Notes under the pieces: model-generated | Seen by the model: the letters and a program-made list of their open reading frames with translations, nothing else | The model's database searches: none | Told to the model about the DNA's origin: nothing | Made by a program: the position numbers and the translations under genes | Origin: Paraburkholderia metrosideri | GTDB lineage: Bacteria; Pseudomonadota; Gammaproteobacteria; Burkholderiales; Burkholderiaceae | Length of the DNA: 64,000 nucleotides | Assembly: GCF_904848625.1 (NCBI RefSeq) | Contig: NZ_CAJHCP010000011.1 | Coordinates: forward strand, 62,001 to 126,000 | Reading direction: 5' to 3' | Shown: one piece after another, positions 9,396-17,946 of the stretch | Layout of the letters: the number at the start of each line of letters is the position of its first letter | Numbering within the stretch: position 1 is the stretch's first letter

Positions 9396-10430
9396 ATGAT
9401 CGAAATACGTAATGTTTCCCAGCGCTTCGCTGGGCCCCGGGGCTGGGTCGAGGCGCTGCACAACGTCAATCTGTCGATTCCGGCGGGCGAGGTGTTCGGC
9501 ATCATTGGCCGCAGCGGTGCGGGCAAGAGTACGCTCGTACGCACCATCAACCTGCTGACGCGCCCGTCCGAAGGCAATATCGTCGTCAACGGACGCGATC
9601 TCACCACGCTGCCCGCCGCGCAATTGCGCGAGGCGCGTCGCGAGATCGGCATGATCTTCCAGCACTTCAACCTGCTGTCGTCGCGTACCGTGTACGAGAA
9701 CGTCGCGCTGCCGCTCGAACTCGCCGGCATGAAACGCGGCGAGATCGAGGCCAATGTGCTGCCGCTGCTCGACCTGGTGGGCCTCTCTGCCCAGAAAGAC
9801 CGTTATCCGGCGCAGATCAGCGGCGGCCAGAAGCAGCGCGTCGGCATTGCGCGCGCGCTCGCGAGCAAGCCGAAAGTGCTGCTCTCCGACGAAGCGACCT
9901 CCGCGCTCGATCCCGAAACCACCCGGGCCATTCTCGACCTGCTCAAGCGCATCAATCGCGAACTGAACCTGACAGTCGTGCTGATCACCCACCAGATGGA
10001 CGTGATCAAGCAGGTCTGCGACCGCGTCGCGGTGCTGGACGCAGGCCGGGTGGTCGAAGAGGGCAAGGTGATCGACGTGTTCCTGCAACCGCATCACGAA
10101 GTCACGCGCGCGCTGATCGGCGACGTGATCGCGCAGGAGCTGCCGCCCGCGATGAAGGCGCGCGTCGCCGAACGTCTGAAGACGGGCAGCGGTCACTTGC
10201 TGCGCCTCGCGTTCACCGGCTCCGGCGTCGATCAGCCGATTCTGTCGGAAACGATTCGCCGCTACGAACTCGACTTCAACATCCTGCACGGCCAGATCGA
10301 CGAGATCCAGGGGCAGGCGTTCGGCTCGCTCGCGGTGCTCGCGGGCGGCGAACCGGCGAAGGTGGCGCAGGCGCTGACGTATCTGCGTGAACAGGGTGTG
10401 GTGGTGGAGGAGCTCTCGCATGTTGAGTGA
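9396..10430 (+). CDS. metN: Methionine ABC transporter ATP-binding protein
   Basis: The ATPase subunit of the D/L-methionine importer MetNIQ. Walker A is GRSGAGKS near residue 38, the signature is ISGGQKQR and Walker B is VLLSDEATSALDPET. After residue 260 comes the C-terminal NIL (ACT-like) domain, which senses methionine and inhibits transport. I use ATG 9396 (MIEIRNVSQRF), the conserved family start, instead of an upstream in-frame start with no homology. The stop overlaps the start of metI by 11 nt, marking an operon. Confidence 0.96.
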   Translation: MIEIRNVSQRFAGPRGWVEALHNVNLSIPAGEVFGIIGRSGAGKSTLVRTINLLTRPSEGNIVVNGRDLTTLPAAQLREARREIGMIFQHFNLLSSRTVYENVALPLELAGMKRGEIEANVLPLLDLVGLSAQKDRYPAQISGGQKQRVGIARALASKPKVLLSDEATSALDPETTRAILDLLKRINRELNLTVVLITHQMDVIKQVCDRVAVLDAGRVVEEGKVIDVFLQPHHEVTRALIGDVIAQELPPAMKARVAERLKTGSGHLLRLAFTGSGVDQPILSETIRRYELDFNILHGQIDEIQGQAFGSLAVLAGGEPAKVAQALTYLREQGVVVEELSHVE

Positions 10431-11073
10431 AATGTTCGATATGTTCGTCCAGTCGTTCTGGGAAACGCTCGTGATGGTGGGCATTTCCGGACTGGTCGGC
10501 GCTGTGGTGGGGTTGCCGCTCGGTGTGTTGCTGTATCTGACCGACCGTCAGGGCGTGCTGGAAAACGTCGGGGTGAATCGCGTGATGGGCGTGGTCGTCA
10601 ACGCGGTCCGCTCGACGCCGTTCATCATCCTGCTGGTCGCGGTGATTCCGTTCACGCGTCTGGTGGTGGGTTCGTCGATCGGGACGGCGGCTGCGGTCGT
10701 GCCGTTGACCATCGCCGCCGCGCCGTTCATCGCACGTCTGGTGGAAACCGCGCTGCGCGAGGTGGATCGCGGGCTGATCGAAGCGGCGCAGGCGATGGGC
10801 GCGACCACCAGCCAGATCGTCTTCAAGGTGCTGTTGCCGGAATCGCTGCCGGGCGTGGTCGCCGGCTTGACGATCACGTTCGTGTCGCTGGTCGGCTATT
10901 CGGCGATGGCCGGTGCGATCGGCGGCGGCGGTCTGGGCGACCTCGGCATTCGCTACGGTTATCAGCGCTTCCTGCCGGAGGTGATGCTGACGGTCGTCGT
11001 GATCCTGATCGTGTTCGTGCAACTCGTGCAGTCGTTCGGGGACTGGCTCGTGCGTCGTCTGAGCCATAAATAA
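10420..11073 (+). CDS. metI: Methionine ABC transporter permease
   Basis: The inner-membrane permease of MetNIQ: 217 residues with about five hydrophobic helices and the EAA coupling motif region EAAQAMGATTSQIVFKVLLP that contacts the ATPase. ATG 10420 has a strong GGAGGAGCT ribosome-binding site lying inside the end of metN. It is followed 51 nt later by metQ. Confidence 0.95.
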   Translation: MLSEMFDMFVQSFWETLVMVGISGLVGAVVGLPLGVLLYLTDRQGVLENVGVNRVMGVVVNAVRSTPFIILLVAVIPFTRLVVGSSIGTAAAVVPLTIAAAPFIARLVETALREVDRGLIEAAQAMGATTSQIVFKVLLPESLPGVVAGLTITFVSLVGYSAMAGAIGGGGLGDLGIRYGYQRFLPEVMLTVVVILIVFVQLVQSFGDWLVRRLSHK

Positions 11074-11124
11074 ATCAACAAGGGTTATCGGAACCCGCTA
11101 AAGAGCCACTCGGAAAGGTCCATC

Positions 11125-11919
11125 ATGCAACGTCGTTTCATTCTCAAGCTGGCGGCCGCGCTCGGCGCCGCGTCGCTGTTCGCCACGGTGGCGTACGCCG
11201 AAGACACGATCAAGGTCGGTGTCACCGGCGGTCCGCACGCGCAGATTATGGAAGTCGTGAAGACGGTCGCGGCGAAAAACGGGCTGAACATCAAGATCGT
11301 CGAGTTCTCGGACTACGTGCAGCCGAACGCCGCGCTCGCTGGCGGCGATCTCGACGCGAACAGCTATCAGCACGACCCGTACTTGCAGGCGCAGGTGAAA
11401 GATCGCGGCTACAAGCTGATCCGTGTCGCGGACACAGTCACGTACCCGATGGGCATCTATTCGAAGAAAGTGAAGACGCTGGCCGAATTGCAGCCGGGCG
11501 CGAAGATCGCGGTGCCGAACGATCCGACCAACGGCGGCCGCGCTCTGTTGCTGCTGCAAAAACTCGGTCTGCTGAAATTGCGCGCCGACGCCGGTCTGAA
11601 GGCGACGCCGCTCGACATCGTCGACAACCCGAAGAAGCTGAAGATCGTCGAACTCGACGCAGCGCAGATTCCGCGCTCGCTGAGCGATGTGGACGCCGCT
11701 GTAATCAACACGAACTTCGCGATGGAAGCGGGTCTGAAGCCGAAGCAGGACGCCATCGCGATCGAAGACCCGAAAGGTCCGTACGTGAACATCATTGCGA
11801 TCCGTGAAGCCGACCGGAATAAGCCGTGGGTTGCCAAACTGGTCGCGGCGTATCATTCGCCGGAAGTGAAGCAGTTTATCGACAGCAAGTTCGGCGGCGC
11901 GGTGATCGCCGCCTGGTAG
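11125..11919 (+). CDS. metQ: Methionine-binding protein of MetNIQ (NlpA family)
   Basis: The periplasmic substrate-binding component of the methionine importer, 264 residues. The NlpA/MetQ fold is indicated by TIKVGVTGGPHAQIMEVVK, DYVQPNAALAGGDLDANSYQHDPYLQ and the late FIDSKFGGAVIAAW. The N-terminal signal sequence ends AYAE and has no lipobox cysteine, unlike lipoprotein MetQ of E. coli, so it is probably a soluble periplasmic protein. It closes the metNIQ operon. Confidence 0.94.
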   Translation: MQRRFILKLAAALGAASLFATVAYAEDTIKVGVTGGPHAQIMEVVKTVAAKNGLNIKIVEFSDYVQPNAALAGGDLDANSYQHDPYLQAQVKDRGYKLIRVADTVTYPMGIYSKKVKTLAELQPGAKIAVPNDPTNGGRALLLLQKLGLLKLRADAGLKATPLDIVDNPKKLKIVELDAAQIPRSLSDVDAAVINTNFAMEAGLKPKQDAIAIEDPKGPYVNIIAIREADRNKPWVAKLVAAYHSPEVKQFIDSKFGGAVIAAW

Positions 11920-11994
11920 GCCGGTGGCTTATCGGCATAGCAAAAAGACACAGCAAGACAAGACGGCAATGCGAAATTAGAGTCAAAAGTCGGG

Positions 11995-12020
11995 ACCCGG
12001 GGTTGTCGCCCGGGTTTTTT
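11995..12020 (+). terminator. Rho-independent terminator after metQ
   Basis: ACCCGGG pairs with CCCGGGT across a short loop and is followed by TTTTTT. It lies 76 nt after the metQ stop. Confidence 0.8.
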
Positions 12021-12033
12021 CGAGATTAAAATA

Positions 12034-12045
12034 GAACGATCGTTC
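12034..12045. promoter_or_regulatory. Perfect palindrome upstream of etfBA (TetR-type operator candidate)
   Basis: GAACGATCGTTC is a perfect 12-bp palindrome located 125 nt upstream of the etfB start and about 80 nt upstream of a perfect TATAAT hexamer at 12124-12129. TetR-family regulators of fatty-acid and acyl-CoA catabolism in proteobacteria bind palindromes of this general kind and often control etfBA. The regulator is not in this window, so this is an inference from position and symmetry. Confidence 0.4.
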
Positions 12046-12169
12046 GATATTGCCGTCACGCCACTGAGGAGCGATATCCTCCTGCTAAAGCGCCCGCGAC
12101 AAGGCTGTCATGAGGGCAGTCGTTATAATGTTCGTTGGGTTGACGTATTCGTAACTTTGGAGCGTGTGC

Positions 12170-12919
12170 ATGAAAATCCTGGTGCCAGTGAAGAGAGTGG
12201 TCGATTACAACGTGAAAGTCCGGGTCAAGTCGGACGGCACGGGTGTCGACATCGCGAACGTGAAGATGTCGATGAATCCGTTCGACGAAATCGCAGTTGA
12301 AGAAGCCGTGCGTCTGAAAGAAGCGGGCGTCGCGACCGAAGTGATCGCTGTGTCGTGCGGCGTGACGCAGTCGCAGGAAACGCTGCGTACCGCGCTGGCC
12401 ATCGGCGCAGATCGCGCGATTCTGATCGAATCGAGCGAAGAGTTGCAGCCGCTGGCTGTCGCCAAGCTGCTGAAGGCGCTGGTCGACAAGGAACAGCCGC
12501 AACTGATCATTCTCGGCAAGCAGGCCATCGACGACGATTCGAACCAGACCGGCCAGATGCTGGCCGCGCTGGCGAACCTGCCGCAAGCAACGTTTGCGTC
12601 GAAAGTGGTTGTCGCTGACGGCAAGGCTACCGTGTCGCGTGAAGTGGACGGCGGTGCCGAAACTTTGGCTTTAAAGCTTCCTGCAGTCATCACGACCGAC
12701 CTTCGCCTGAACGAGCCGCGCTACGTAACGCTGCCGAACATCATGAAGGCCAAGAAAAAGCCGCTGGAAACGATCAAGCCGGAAGACCTGGGTGTTGACG
12801 TTGCACCGCGCCTGAAAACGCTGAAAGTCGTCGAGCCGCCGAAGCGCTCCGCCGGTGTGAAGGTGCCGGATGTGAAGACGCTGGTCGAGAAGCTGAAGAC
12901 CGAAGCCAAGGTGCTGTAA
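12170..12919 (+). CDS. etfB: Electron transfer flavoprotein subunit beta
   Basis: The beta subunit of ETF, which accepts electrons from acyl-CoA dehydrogenases and passes them to ETF:ubiquinone oxidoreductase. It begins MKILVPVKRVVDYNVKVRVK and contains SMNPFDEIAVEEAVRLKEAG and the AMP-site region GKQAIDDDSNQTGQMLA; 249 residues is the standard size. ATG 12170 follows a TTTGGAG ribosome-binding site. A perfect TATAAT lies 41 nt upstream, although a matching -35 is not obvious. It is followed after 13 nt by etfA. Confidence 0.97.
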   Translation: MKILVPVKRVVDYNVKVRVKSDGTGVDIANVKMSMNPFDEIAVEEAVRLKEAGVATEVIAVSCGVTQSQETLRTALAIGADRAILIESSEELQPLAVAKLLKALVDKEQPQLIILGKQAIDDDSNQTGQMLAALANLPQATFASKVVVADGKATVSREVDGGAETLALKLPAVITTDLRLNEPRYVTLPNIMKAKKKPLETIKPEDLGVDVAPRLKTLKVVEPPKRSAGVKVPDVKTLVEKLKTEAKVL

Positions 12920-12932
12920 GGAGACGGACGAA

Positions 12933-13868
12933 ATGACGAATCTGGTAATTGCAGAACACGATAACGCGTCGATCAAGGCCGCGACGCTGAACACGATCGC
13001 AGCGGCGCAGAAGATTGGCGGCGATATTCACGTGCTGGTCGCAGGGCATAACGCGCAAGCTGCTGCTGATGCGGCGGCGAAGATTGCGGGAGTGTCGAAA
13101 GTGTTGCTGGCCGACGCGCCGCAACTCGAAGCCGGCCTCGCTGAGAACGTTGAAGCAACCGTGCTGAACATCGCGAAGGACTACACGCACATTCTCGCGC
13201 CGGCCACCGCATACGGTAAGAACATCGCGCCGCGCATCGCCGCAAAGCTCGACGTCGCGCAGATCAGCGACATCACCGCGGTAGACTCCGCCGACACGTT
13301 CGAGCGTCCGATCTACGCGGGCAACGCGATCGCGACGGTGCAGTCGGCTGACCCGATCAAGGTCATCACGGTGCGCTCGACTGGTTTCGACGCAGTCGCA
13401 GCCGAAGGCGGCAGCGCAGCGGTCGAGAAGATCGAAGCCGCGGCAGACAGCGGCATCTCGTCGTTCGTTAGCCGTGAAGTGACGAAGCTGGACCGTCCGG
13501 AACTGACGTCGGCGAAGATCATCGTGTCGGGTGGCCGCGGTCTGGGTAATGGCGAGAACTACACCAAGGTTCTCGAACCGCTGGCCGACAAGCTGAACGC
13601 AGCGCTGGGCGCATCGCGTGCAGCAGTGGACGCGGGCTTCGTGCCGAACGACTATCAGGTCGGCCAGACCGGCAAGATCGTCGCGCCGCAACTGTACGTC
13701 GCAGTCGGCATTTCGGGTGCGATCCAGCATCTGGCCGGCATGAAAGATTCGAAGGTGATCGTCGCGATCAACAAGGACCCGGAAGCGCCGATTTTCAGCG
13801 TCGCCGATTACGGTCTGGTGGGCGATCTGTTCACGGTCGTGCCGGAGCTGGTTAGCGAACTCGGCTAA
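12933..13868 (+). CDS. etfA: Electron transfer flavoprotein subunit alpha
   Basis: The FAD-carrying alpha subunit of ETF, 311 residues. The FAD-binding C-terminal domain shows SGGRGLGNGENY, GQTGKIVAPQLYVAVGISGA and INKDPEAPIF. AAGGAGACG before the ATG is a strong ribosome-binding site. It forms the etfBA operon, and the acyl-CoA dehydrogenase just downstream is a natural electron donor. Confidence 0.97.
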   Translation: MTNLVIAEHDNASIKAATLNTIAAAQKIGGDIHVLVAGHNAQAAADAAAKIAGVSKVLLADAPQLEAGLAENVEATVLNIAKDYTHILAPATAYGKNIAPRIAAKLDVAQISDITAVDSADTFERPIYAGNAIATVQSADPIKVITVRSTGFDAVAAEGGSAAVEKIEAAADSGISSFVSREVTKLDRPELTSAKIIVSGGRGLGNGENYTKVLEPLADKLNAALGASRAAVDAGFVPNDYQVGQTGKIVAPQLYVAVGISGAIQHLAGMKDSKVIVAINKDPEAPIFSVADYGLVGDLFTVVPELVSELG

Positions 13869-13926
13869 TCATCGCGGTACCACCAGAGCGCCGTAGCGTC
13901 GAGTAAAAGGCGTCTGGCAGCACACG

Positions 13927-13964
13927 AAGGGCGCAGGACCGATCAAGTCCAGCGCCCTTTTTTT
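13927..13964 (+). terminator. Rho-independent terminator after etfA
   Basis: AAGGGCGC pairs with GCGCCCTT across a 17-nt loop and runs into T7. It separates etfBA from the acyl-CoA dehydrogenase gene. Confidence 0.85.
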
Positions 13965-13989
13965 ATATCAAGGCAGGAGGAGAACTGAC

Positions 13990-15780
13990 ATGAGCTATAC
14001 GGCGCCCATCAAGGACATGCTGTTCGTGATGAAGGAGCTGGCCGGTCTCGACAATATCGCGACGCTGCCCGGCTTCGAAGATGCGAACCTGGACACGGCG
14101 CAGGCTGTGCTCGAAGAATCGGCGAAATTGTGCGGGGAGGTGCTGGCGCCGTTGAACGTCGAAGGCGATCGCAATCCGAGTAGCTGGAAAGATGGCGTGG
14201 TCACGGCAACGCCCGGCTTCAAGGAAGCGTTCCGGCAATTTGCCGAAGGCGGCTGGCAAGGCGTGCAGCATCCGCTCGACTACGAAGGCCAGGGGCTGCC
14301 GAAGCTGATCGGGACGCCTTGCGTCGAAATGCTCAACGCGTCGAACCTGTCGTTCGCGCTGTGTCCGCTGCTGACCGACGGCGCGATTGAAGCGCTGCTC
14401 ACCGCCGGCACCGAAGCGCAAAAACAAACCTATGTGCCCAAGCTGATTTCCGGCGAATGGACCGGCACGATGAACCTGACCGAGCCGCAAGCCGGCTCCG
14501 ATCTCGCGCTGGTGCGCACGCGCGCCGAGCCGCAGGGCGATGGTTCTTTCAGGCTGTTCGGCACGAAGATTTTCATTACGTGGGGCGAGCACGATATGGC
14601 GAAGAACATCGCCCATCTCGTGCTGGCGCGCACGCCAGATGCGCCGGAAGGCGTGAAGGGCATTTCGCTGTTCATCGTGCCGAAGTTTCTGGTCAACGAA
14701 GACGGTTCGCTCGGTGAGCGGAACGACGTGCATTGCGTGTCGATTGAACACAAGCTCGGTATCAAGGCGAGCCCGACGGCCGTGCTGCAGTTCGGCGACC
14801 ATGGTGGCGCGATCGGTCATCTGATCGGCGAAGAAAATCGCGGCCTCGAGTATATGTTCATCATGATGAACGCGGCGCGCTTCGCGGTTGGCATGCAGGG
14901 TGTCGGCGTGTCGGACCGCGCTTACCAGCACGCAGTGGCGTACGCGAAGGATCGCGTGCAAAGCCGTCCCGTGGATGGCTCTGCGAAACAGTCGGTCGCC
15001 ATCATCCAGCATTCGGACGTGCGTCGCATGCTGGCAACCATGCGCTCGCTGACCGAGGCGTCGCGTGCGCTGGCGTACGTCGCGGCCGCGCATTGCGACA
15101 TCGCGCATCGACATGCCGACGAAGCGACGCGCGCCGAACATCAGGCGATCTACGAATATCTCGTGCCGATCGTGAAGGGCTGGAGCACGGAGTTGTCGAT
15201 CGATGTCACGAGCCTGGGCGTGCAGGTGCATGGCGGCATGGGCTTCATCGAAGAGACGGGCGCCGCGCAGTACTACCGCGATGCGCGCATTCTGCCGATC
15301 TACGAAGGCACGACGGCGATTCAGGCGAATGACCTGATCGGCCGCAAAACGTTGCGCGATGGCGGCAAGGTGGCGAAGGCGCTGCTTGCGGGCGTGTCTG
15401 AAACGGTCGAGGCGCTGGGTTCGCAACAGGGCGCCGCGTTCGCTTCGATGAAGAAGTACTTGGCGCAAGGCCATGATTCGTTGAGCGCGGTGGTCGATTT
15501 CGTCGTGGCCAATACGAAGAGCGATCCAAATGCGGTGTTTGCGGGCAGCGTGCCGTATCTGAAGCTGGCGGGCGTCGTGCTGGGCGGCTGGCAGATGGCG
15601 CGTGCGTTGCTCGTGGCCGCTCAGAAGCGTGACGAAGATCCTTCGTTCTATGGCGCGAAGATCGCGACCGCTCAGTTCTACGCCGAGCATGTGTTGCCGC
15701 AGGCGTCGGCGCTGGAAGCGTCGATTGTCAGCGCGAAGGGTGGCGAGAGCGTGCTGGCGTTGTCGGCGGATCAGTTCTGA
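13990..15780 (+). CDS. Acyl-CoA dehydrogenase (long DmdC/FadE-type, 596 aa)
   Basis: A flavoprotein that introduces the alpha-beta double bond into acyl-CoA esters and reduces ETF. FAD and substrate segments GTMNLTEPQAGSDLALVRT and FGTKIFITWGEHDM are clear, and the catalytic glutamate is expected in ILPIYEGTTAIQANDL. It carries the extra N- and C-terminal domains of the roughly 590-residue subgroup that includes 3-methylmercaptopropionyl-CoA dehydrogenases and long-chain enzymes, so chain length or substrate cannot be fixed. AGGAGGAG precedes the ATG. Its position directly after etfBA supports a shared role in fatty-acid oxidation. Confidence 0.92.
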   Translation: MSYTAPIKDMLFVMKELAGLDNIATLPGFEDANLDTAQAVLEESAKLCGEVLAPLNVEGDRNPSSWKDGVVTATPGFKEAFRQFAEGGWQGVQHPLDYEGQGLPKLIGTPCVEMLNASNLSFALCPLLTDGAIEALLTAGTEAQKQTYVPKLISGEWTGTMNLTEPQAGSDLALVRTRAEPQGDGSFRLFGTKIFITWGEHDMAKNIAHLVLARTPDAPEGVKGISLFIVPKFLVNEDGSLGERNDVHCVSIEHKLGIKASPTAVLQFGDHGGAIGHLIGEENRGLEYMFIMMNAARFAVGMQGVGVSDRAYQHAVAYAKDRVQSRPVDGSAKQSVAIIQHSDVRRMLATMRSLTEASRALAYVAAAHCDIAHRHADEATRAEHQAIYEYLVPIVKGWSTELSIDVTSLGVQVHGGMGFIEETGAAQYYRDARILPIYEGTTAIQANDLIGRKTLRDGGKVAKALLAGVSETVEALGSQQGAAFASMKKYLAQGHDSLSAVVDFVVANTKSDPNAVFAGSVPYLKLAGVVLGGWQMARALLVAAQKRDEDPSFYGAKIATAQFYAEHVLPQASALEASIVSAKGGESVLALSADQF

Positions 15781-15832
15781 TTTATCAGCGATTGCGGTCG
15801 GCGTTTCCGGCCTGAATTTTCGGCCTGAAACG

Positions 15833-15866
15833 AAAACGGCGCCTCGAATGCGAGGCGCCGTTTTTT
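15833..15866. terminator. Bidirectional terminator between acyl-CoA dehydrogenase gene and dadA
   Basis: A perfect stem (AACGGCGCCTCG / CGAGGCGCCGTT) with a 6-nt loop is bordered by A4 and T6, and serves two convergent genes. Confidence 0.9.
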
Positions 15867-15894
15867 ATTGCAACGATTCGAGCGTCAGCCGATT

Positions 15895-17181
15895 TCAGGC
15901 ATAAGCCGGACGATGCGCACCGCCAGTCTCGCCAAGGTAACGGTGCACCGACAGATCGTCCGCCTTGATCGCCGGCTGCTTGCCCGACATCACGTCGGCG
16001 AGCAACTGACCCGAACCGCACGACATGGTCCAGCCGAGCGTGCCGTGGCCGGTGTTCAGGAACAGGTTCGGCACCGGCGTGCGGCCGACGATCGGCGTGC
16101 CGTCCGGCGTCATCGGACGCAAGCCGGTCCAGAACGTGGCCTTCGACGTATCGCCGCCGCCCGGGAACAGGTCGTTCACGCACAGTTCCAGTGTGTCGCG
16201 GCGTGCCTGGCGCAACGACTTGTCGAAGCCGACGATCTCCGCCATGCCGCCGACACGAATCCGGTCGTCGAACCGCGTGATCGCGATCTTGTAAGTCTCG
16301 TCGAGCACCGTGGACACCGGCGCGGCTGCCGCGTTGACGATCGGTGCAGTGATCGAATAACCCTTCAGCGGATAAACCGGAATCTTCACCAGGCCGGACA
16401 GGAACTGGGTCGAGTACGAGCCGAGCGCGACCACGAACGAATCCGCGCGAACCAGTTCGGCGCCGCATTGCACGCCGGCGATACGCTCACCGGCCATTGC
16501 GAGTGCGTCGATCGGCGTGTTGTAGCGAAACTTGACGCCCAATTCCTCGGCCAATGCCGCGAGGCGCTTGGTGAACATCTGGCAATCGCCCGTTTCGTCG
16601 CCCGGCAGACGCAGACCGCCGGTCAGCTTATGCGACACGGCAGCAAGCGCGGGCTCAGCCTGAGCAAGCTCAGCCGCCGACAGCAACTCATAAGGGACAT
16701 TTGCGTCTTTCAACACGGCGATGTCCTTCGCCGCGCCGTCGAACTGCTGCTGTGTGCGAAACACCTGAAGCGTGCCACCCGTGCGCCCTTCGTACTGAAT
16801 GCCGGTGTCCGCGCGCAATGCCTGCAGGCAGTCGCGGCTGTATTCGGCGAGACGAACCATCCGGCCTTTGTTCACTGCATAACGCGACGACGTGCAGTTT
16901 TGCAGCATCTGCCACATCCATTGCAACTGGAATTGCGTGCCATCGAGCCGGATGGCAAGCGGCGCGTGCTTCTGAAACATCCATTTGACGGCTTTCAGCG
17001 GCACGCCGGGCGCAGCCCACGGCGATGCGTAGCCCGGCGAAATCTGACCCGCGTTGGCGAAACTGGTTTCGAGTGCCGGACCGGCTTCGCGGTCGATAAC
17101 CGTGACTTCATGGCCCGCACGAGCGAGGTAATACGCGCTCGTGACTCCGACAACGCCACTGCCCAGGACGACGACTCGCAT
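15895..17181 (-). CDS. dadA: D-amino acid dehydrogenase small subunit
   Basis: A membrane-associated FAD enzyme that deaminates D-alanine and other D-amino acids to keto acids, feeding electrons to the respiratory chain. The N-terminal dinucleotide-binding motif VVLGSGVVGVTSAYYLARAG is present, with SFANAGQISPGYASPWAAPG and the C-terminal TGHGTLGWTMSCGSG of the DAO family. Length (428) equals E. coli DadA. It is divergent from an Lrp/AsnC-family regulator 176 nt away, which probably controls it. Confidence 0.94.
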   Translation of the reverse strand: MRVVVLGSGVVGVTSAYYLARAGHEVTVIDREAGPALETSFANAGQISPGYASPWAAPGVPLKAVKWMFQKHAPLAIRLDGTQFQLQWMWQMLQNCTSSRYAVNKGRMVRLAEYSRDCLQALRADTGIQYEGRTGGTLQVFRTQQQFDGAAKDIAVLKDANVPYELLSAAELAQAEPALAAVSHKLTGGLRLPGDETGDCQMFTKRLAALAEELGVKFRYNTPIDALAMAGERIAGVQCGAELVRADSFVVALGSYSTQFLSGLVKIPVYPLKGYSITAPIVNAAAAPVSTVLDETYKIAITRFDDRIRVGGMAEIVGFDKSLRQARRDTLELCVNDLFPGGGDTSKATFWTGLRPMTPDGTPIVGRTPVPNLFLNTGHGTLGWTMSCGSGQLLADVMSGKQPAIKADDLSVHRYLGETGGAHRPAYA

Positions 17182-17357
17182 AGCTGCTCCAGGTATTCAG
17201 AAAAGTTTGAAGGGCGATGCGCTCGTCGATTCGTTGGAATTTTCCGACTCACGTCGATTCACGAGGTGTAACGCGGATCGCCCAGTGTTAACCGCTATAC
17301 TATTAACAGTCAGGTAGGTTTTGTTATTGTATTTTCAGAATTTTCAGAAAAAACACC

Positions 17358-17846
17358 ATGCGAACACAGCGCCAACCGGTCCGCGCACTCGACAAACTCG
17401 ATCGCAAGATTCTGCGGCTCCTGCAACAGGACGGCCGCATGGCCATGAAGGACCTGGCCGAACAGGTCGGGCTGTCAGTCACGCCGTGCATCGAGCGGGT
17501 CAAGCGGATGGAGCGCGATGGCGTGATCACCGGCTATCACGCGCGCGTCAACCCAGCTGAACTAGGCGCTGCGCTGCTGGTATTCGTCGAGATCACGCTC
17601 GATCACAAAAGCGGCAACATGTTTGACCAGTTCCGGCGTGAGGTGCAAAAAATCCCCGAAGTGCTGGAATGCCACCTCGTGTCGGGCGATTTCGACTATC
17701 TGATCAAGGCGCGCATCGGCGAAATGGCGGATTACCGGAAGCTGCTCGGCGACATCCTGCTGCAACTGCCCGGGGCGGTGCAGTCAAAAAGCTACGTAGT
17801 GATGGAAGAAATCAAGGAAACGCTGACCATCGCGGTGGGGGACTGA
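17358..17846 (+). CDS. Lrp/AsnC family transcriptional regulator
   Basis: A 162-residue leucine-responsive type regulator. The N-terminal winged helix-turn-helix (LDKLDRKILRLLQQDGRMAMK...VGLSVTPCIERVKRMERDG) is followed by the ligand-binding RAM domain (LLVFVEITLDHKSG...VSGDFDYLIKARIG). Divergence from dadA suggests it regulates D-alanine catabolism in response to amino acids, as Lrp or DadR-like proteins do elsewhere. The shared gap contains an inverted GTTAA...TTAAC pair at 17287-17307 around a TATACT, a possible binding or promoter site. The exact family member (Lrp or DadR) is not certain. Confidence 0.93.
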   Translation: MRTQRQPVRALDKLDRKILRLLQQDGRMAMKDLAEQVGLSVTPCIERVKRMERDGVITGYHARVNPAELGAALLVFVEITLDHKSGNMFDQFRREVQKIPEVLECHLVSGDFDYLIKARIGEMADYRKLLGDILLQLPGAVQSKSYVVMEEIKETLTIAVGD

Positions 17847-17893
17847 GCGGTAGCCTGGGCGTGTGATGTTGCACTCGACAAACGGCGTAAACA

Positions 17894-17909
17894 CTGTATA
17901 TTCATACAG
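17894..17909. promoter_or_regulatory. LexA (SOS) box
   Basis: CTGTATATTCATACAG matches the LexA consensus CTGT-N8-ACAG perfectly, with the AT-rich core typical of strong sites. It overlaps a candidate promoter (TCGACA at 17875-17880, 17-nt spacer, TATATT at 17898-17903), so bound LexA would block the polymerase. It lies just upstream of the radical SAM gene. Confidence 0.88.
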
Positions 17910-17946
17910 GTGTTTTGCGCCGTTTCTGTTTTGTGTGACTTCAACC

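Noticed and set aside
12140..12163. TTGACG as -35 for etfB
   Set aside because: A -10 at the right spacing would fall on the start codon; the TATAAT at 12124 is a better element.
13963..15690. 575-codon minus-strand frame over the acyl-CoA dehydrogenase gene
   Set aside because: Antisense Arg/His-rich composition, no domain, and the plus-strand frame is a clear family member.
15868..17271. 467-codon plus-strand frame over dadA
   Set aside because: Antisense shadow in GC-rich DNA; the dadA frame carries the full family signature.
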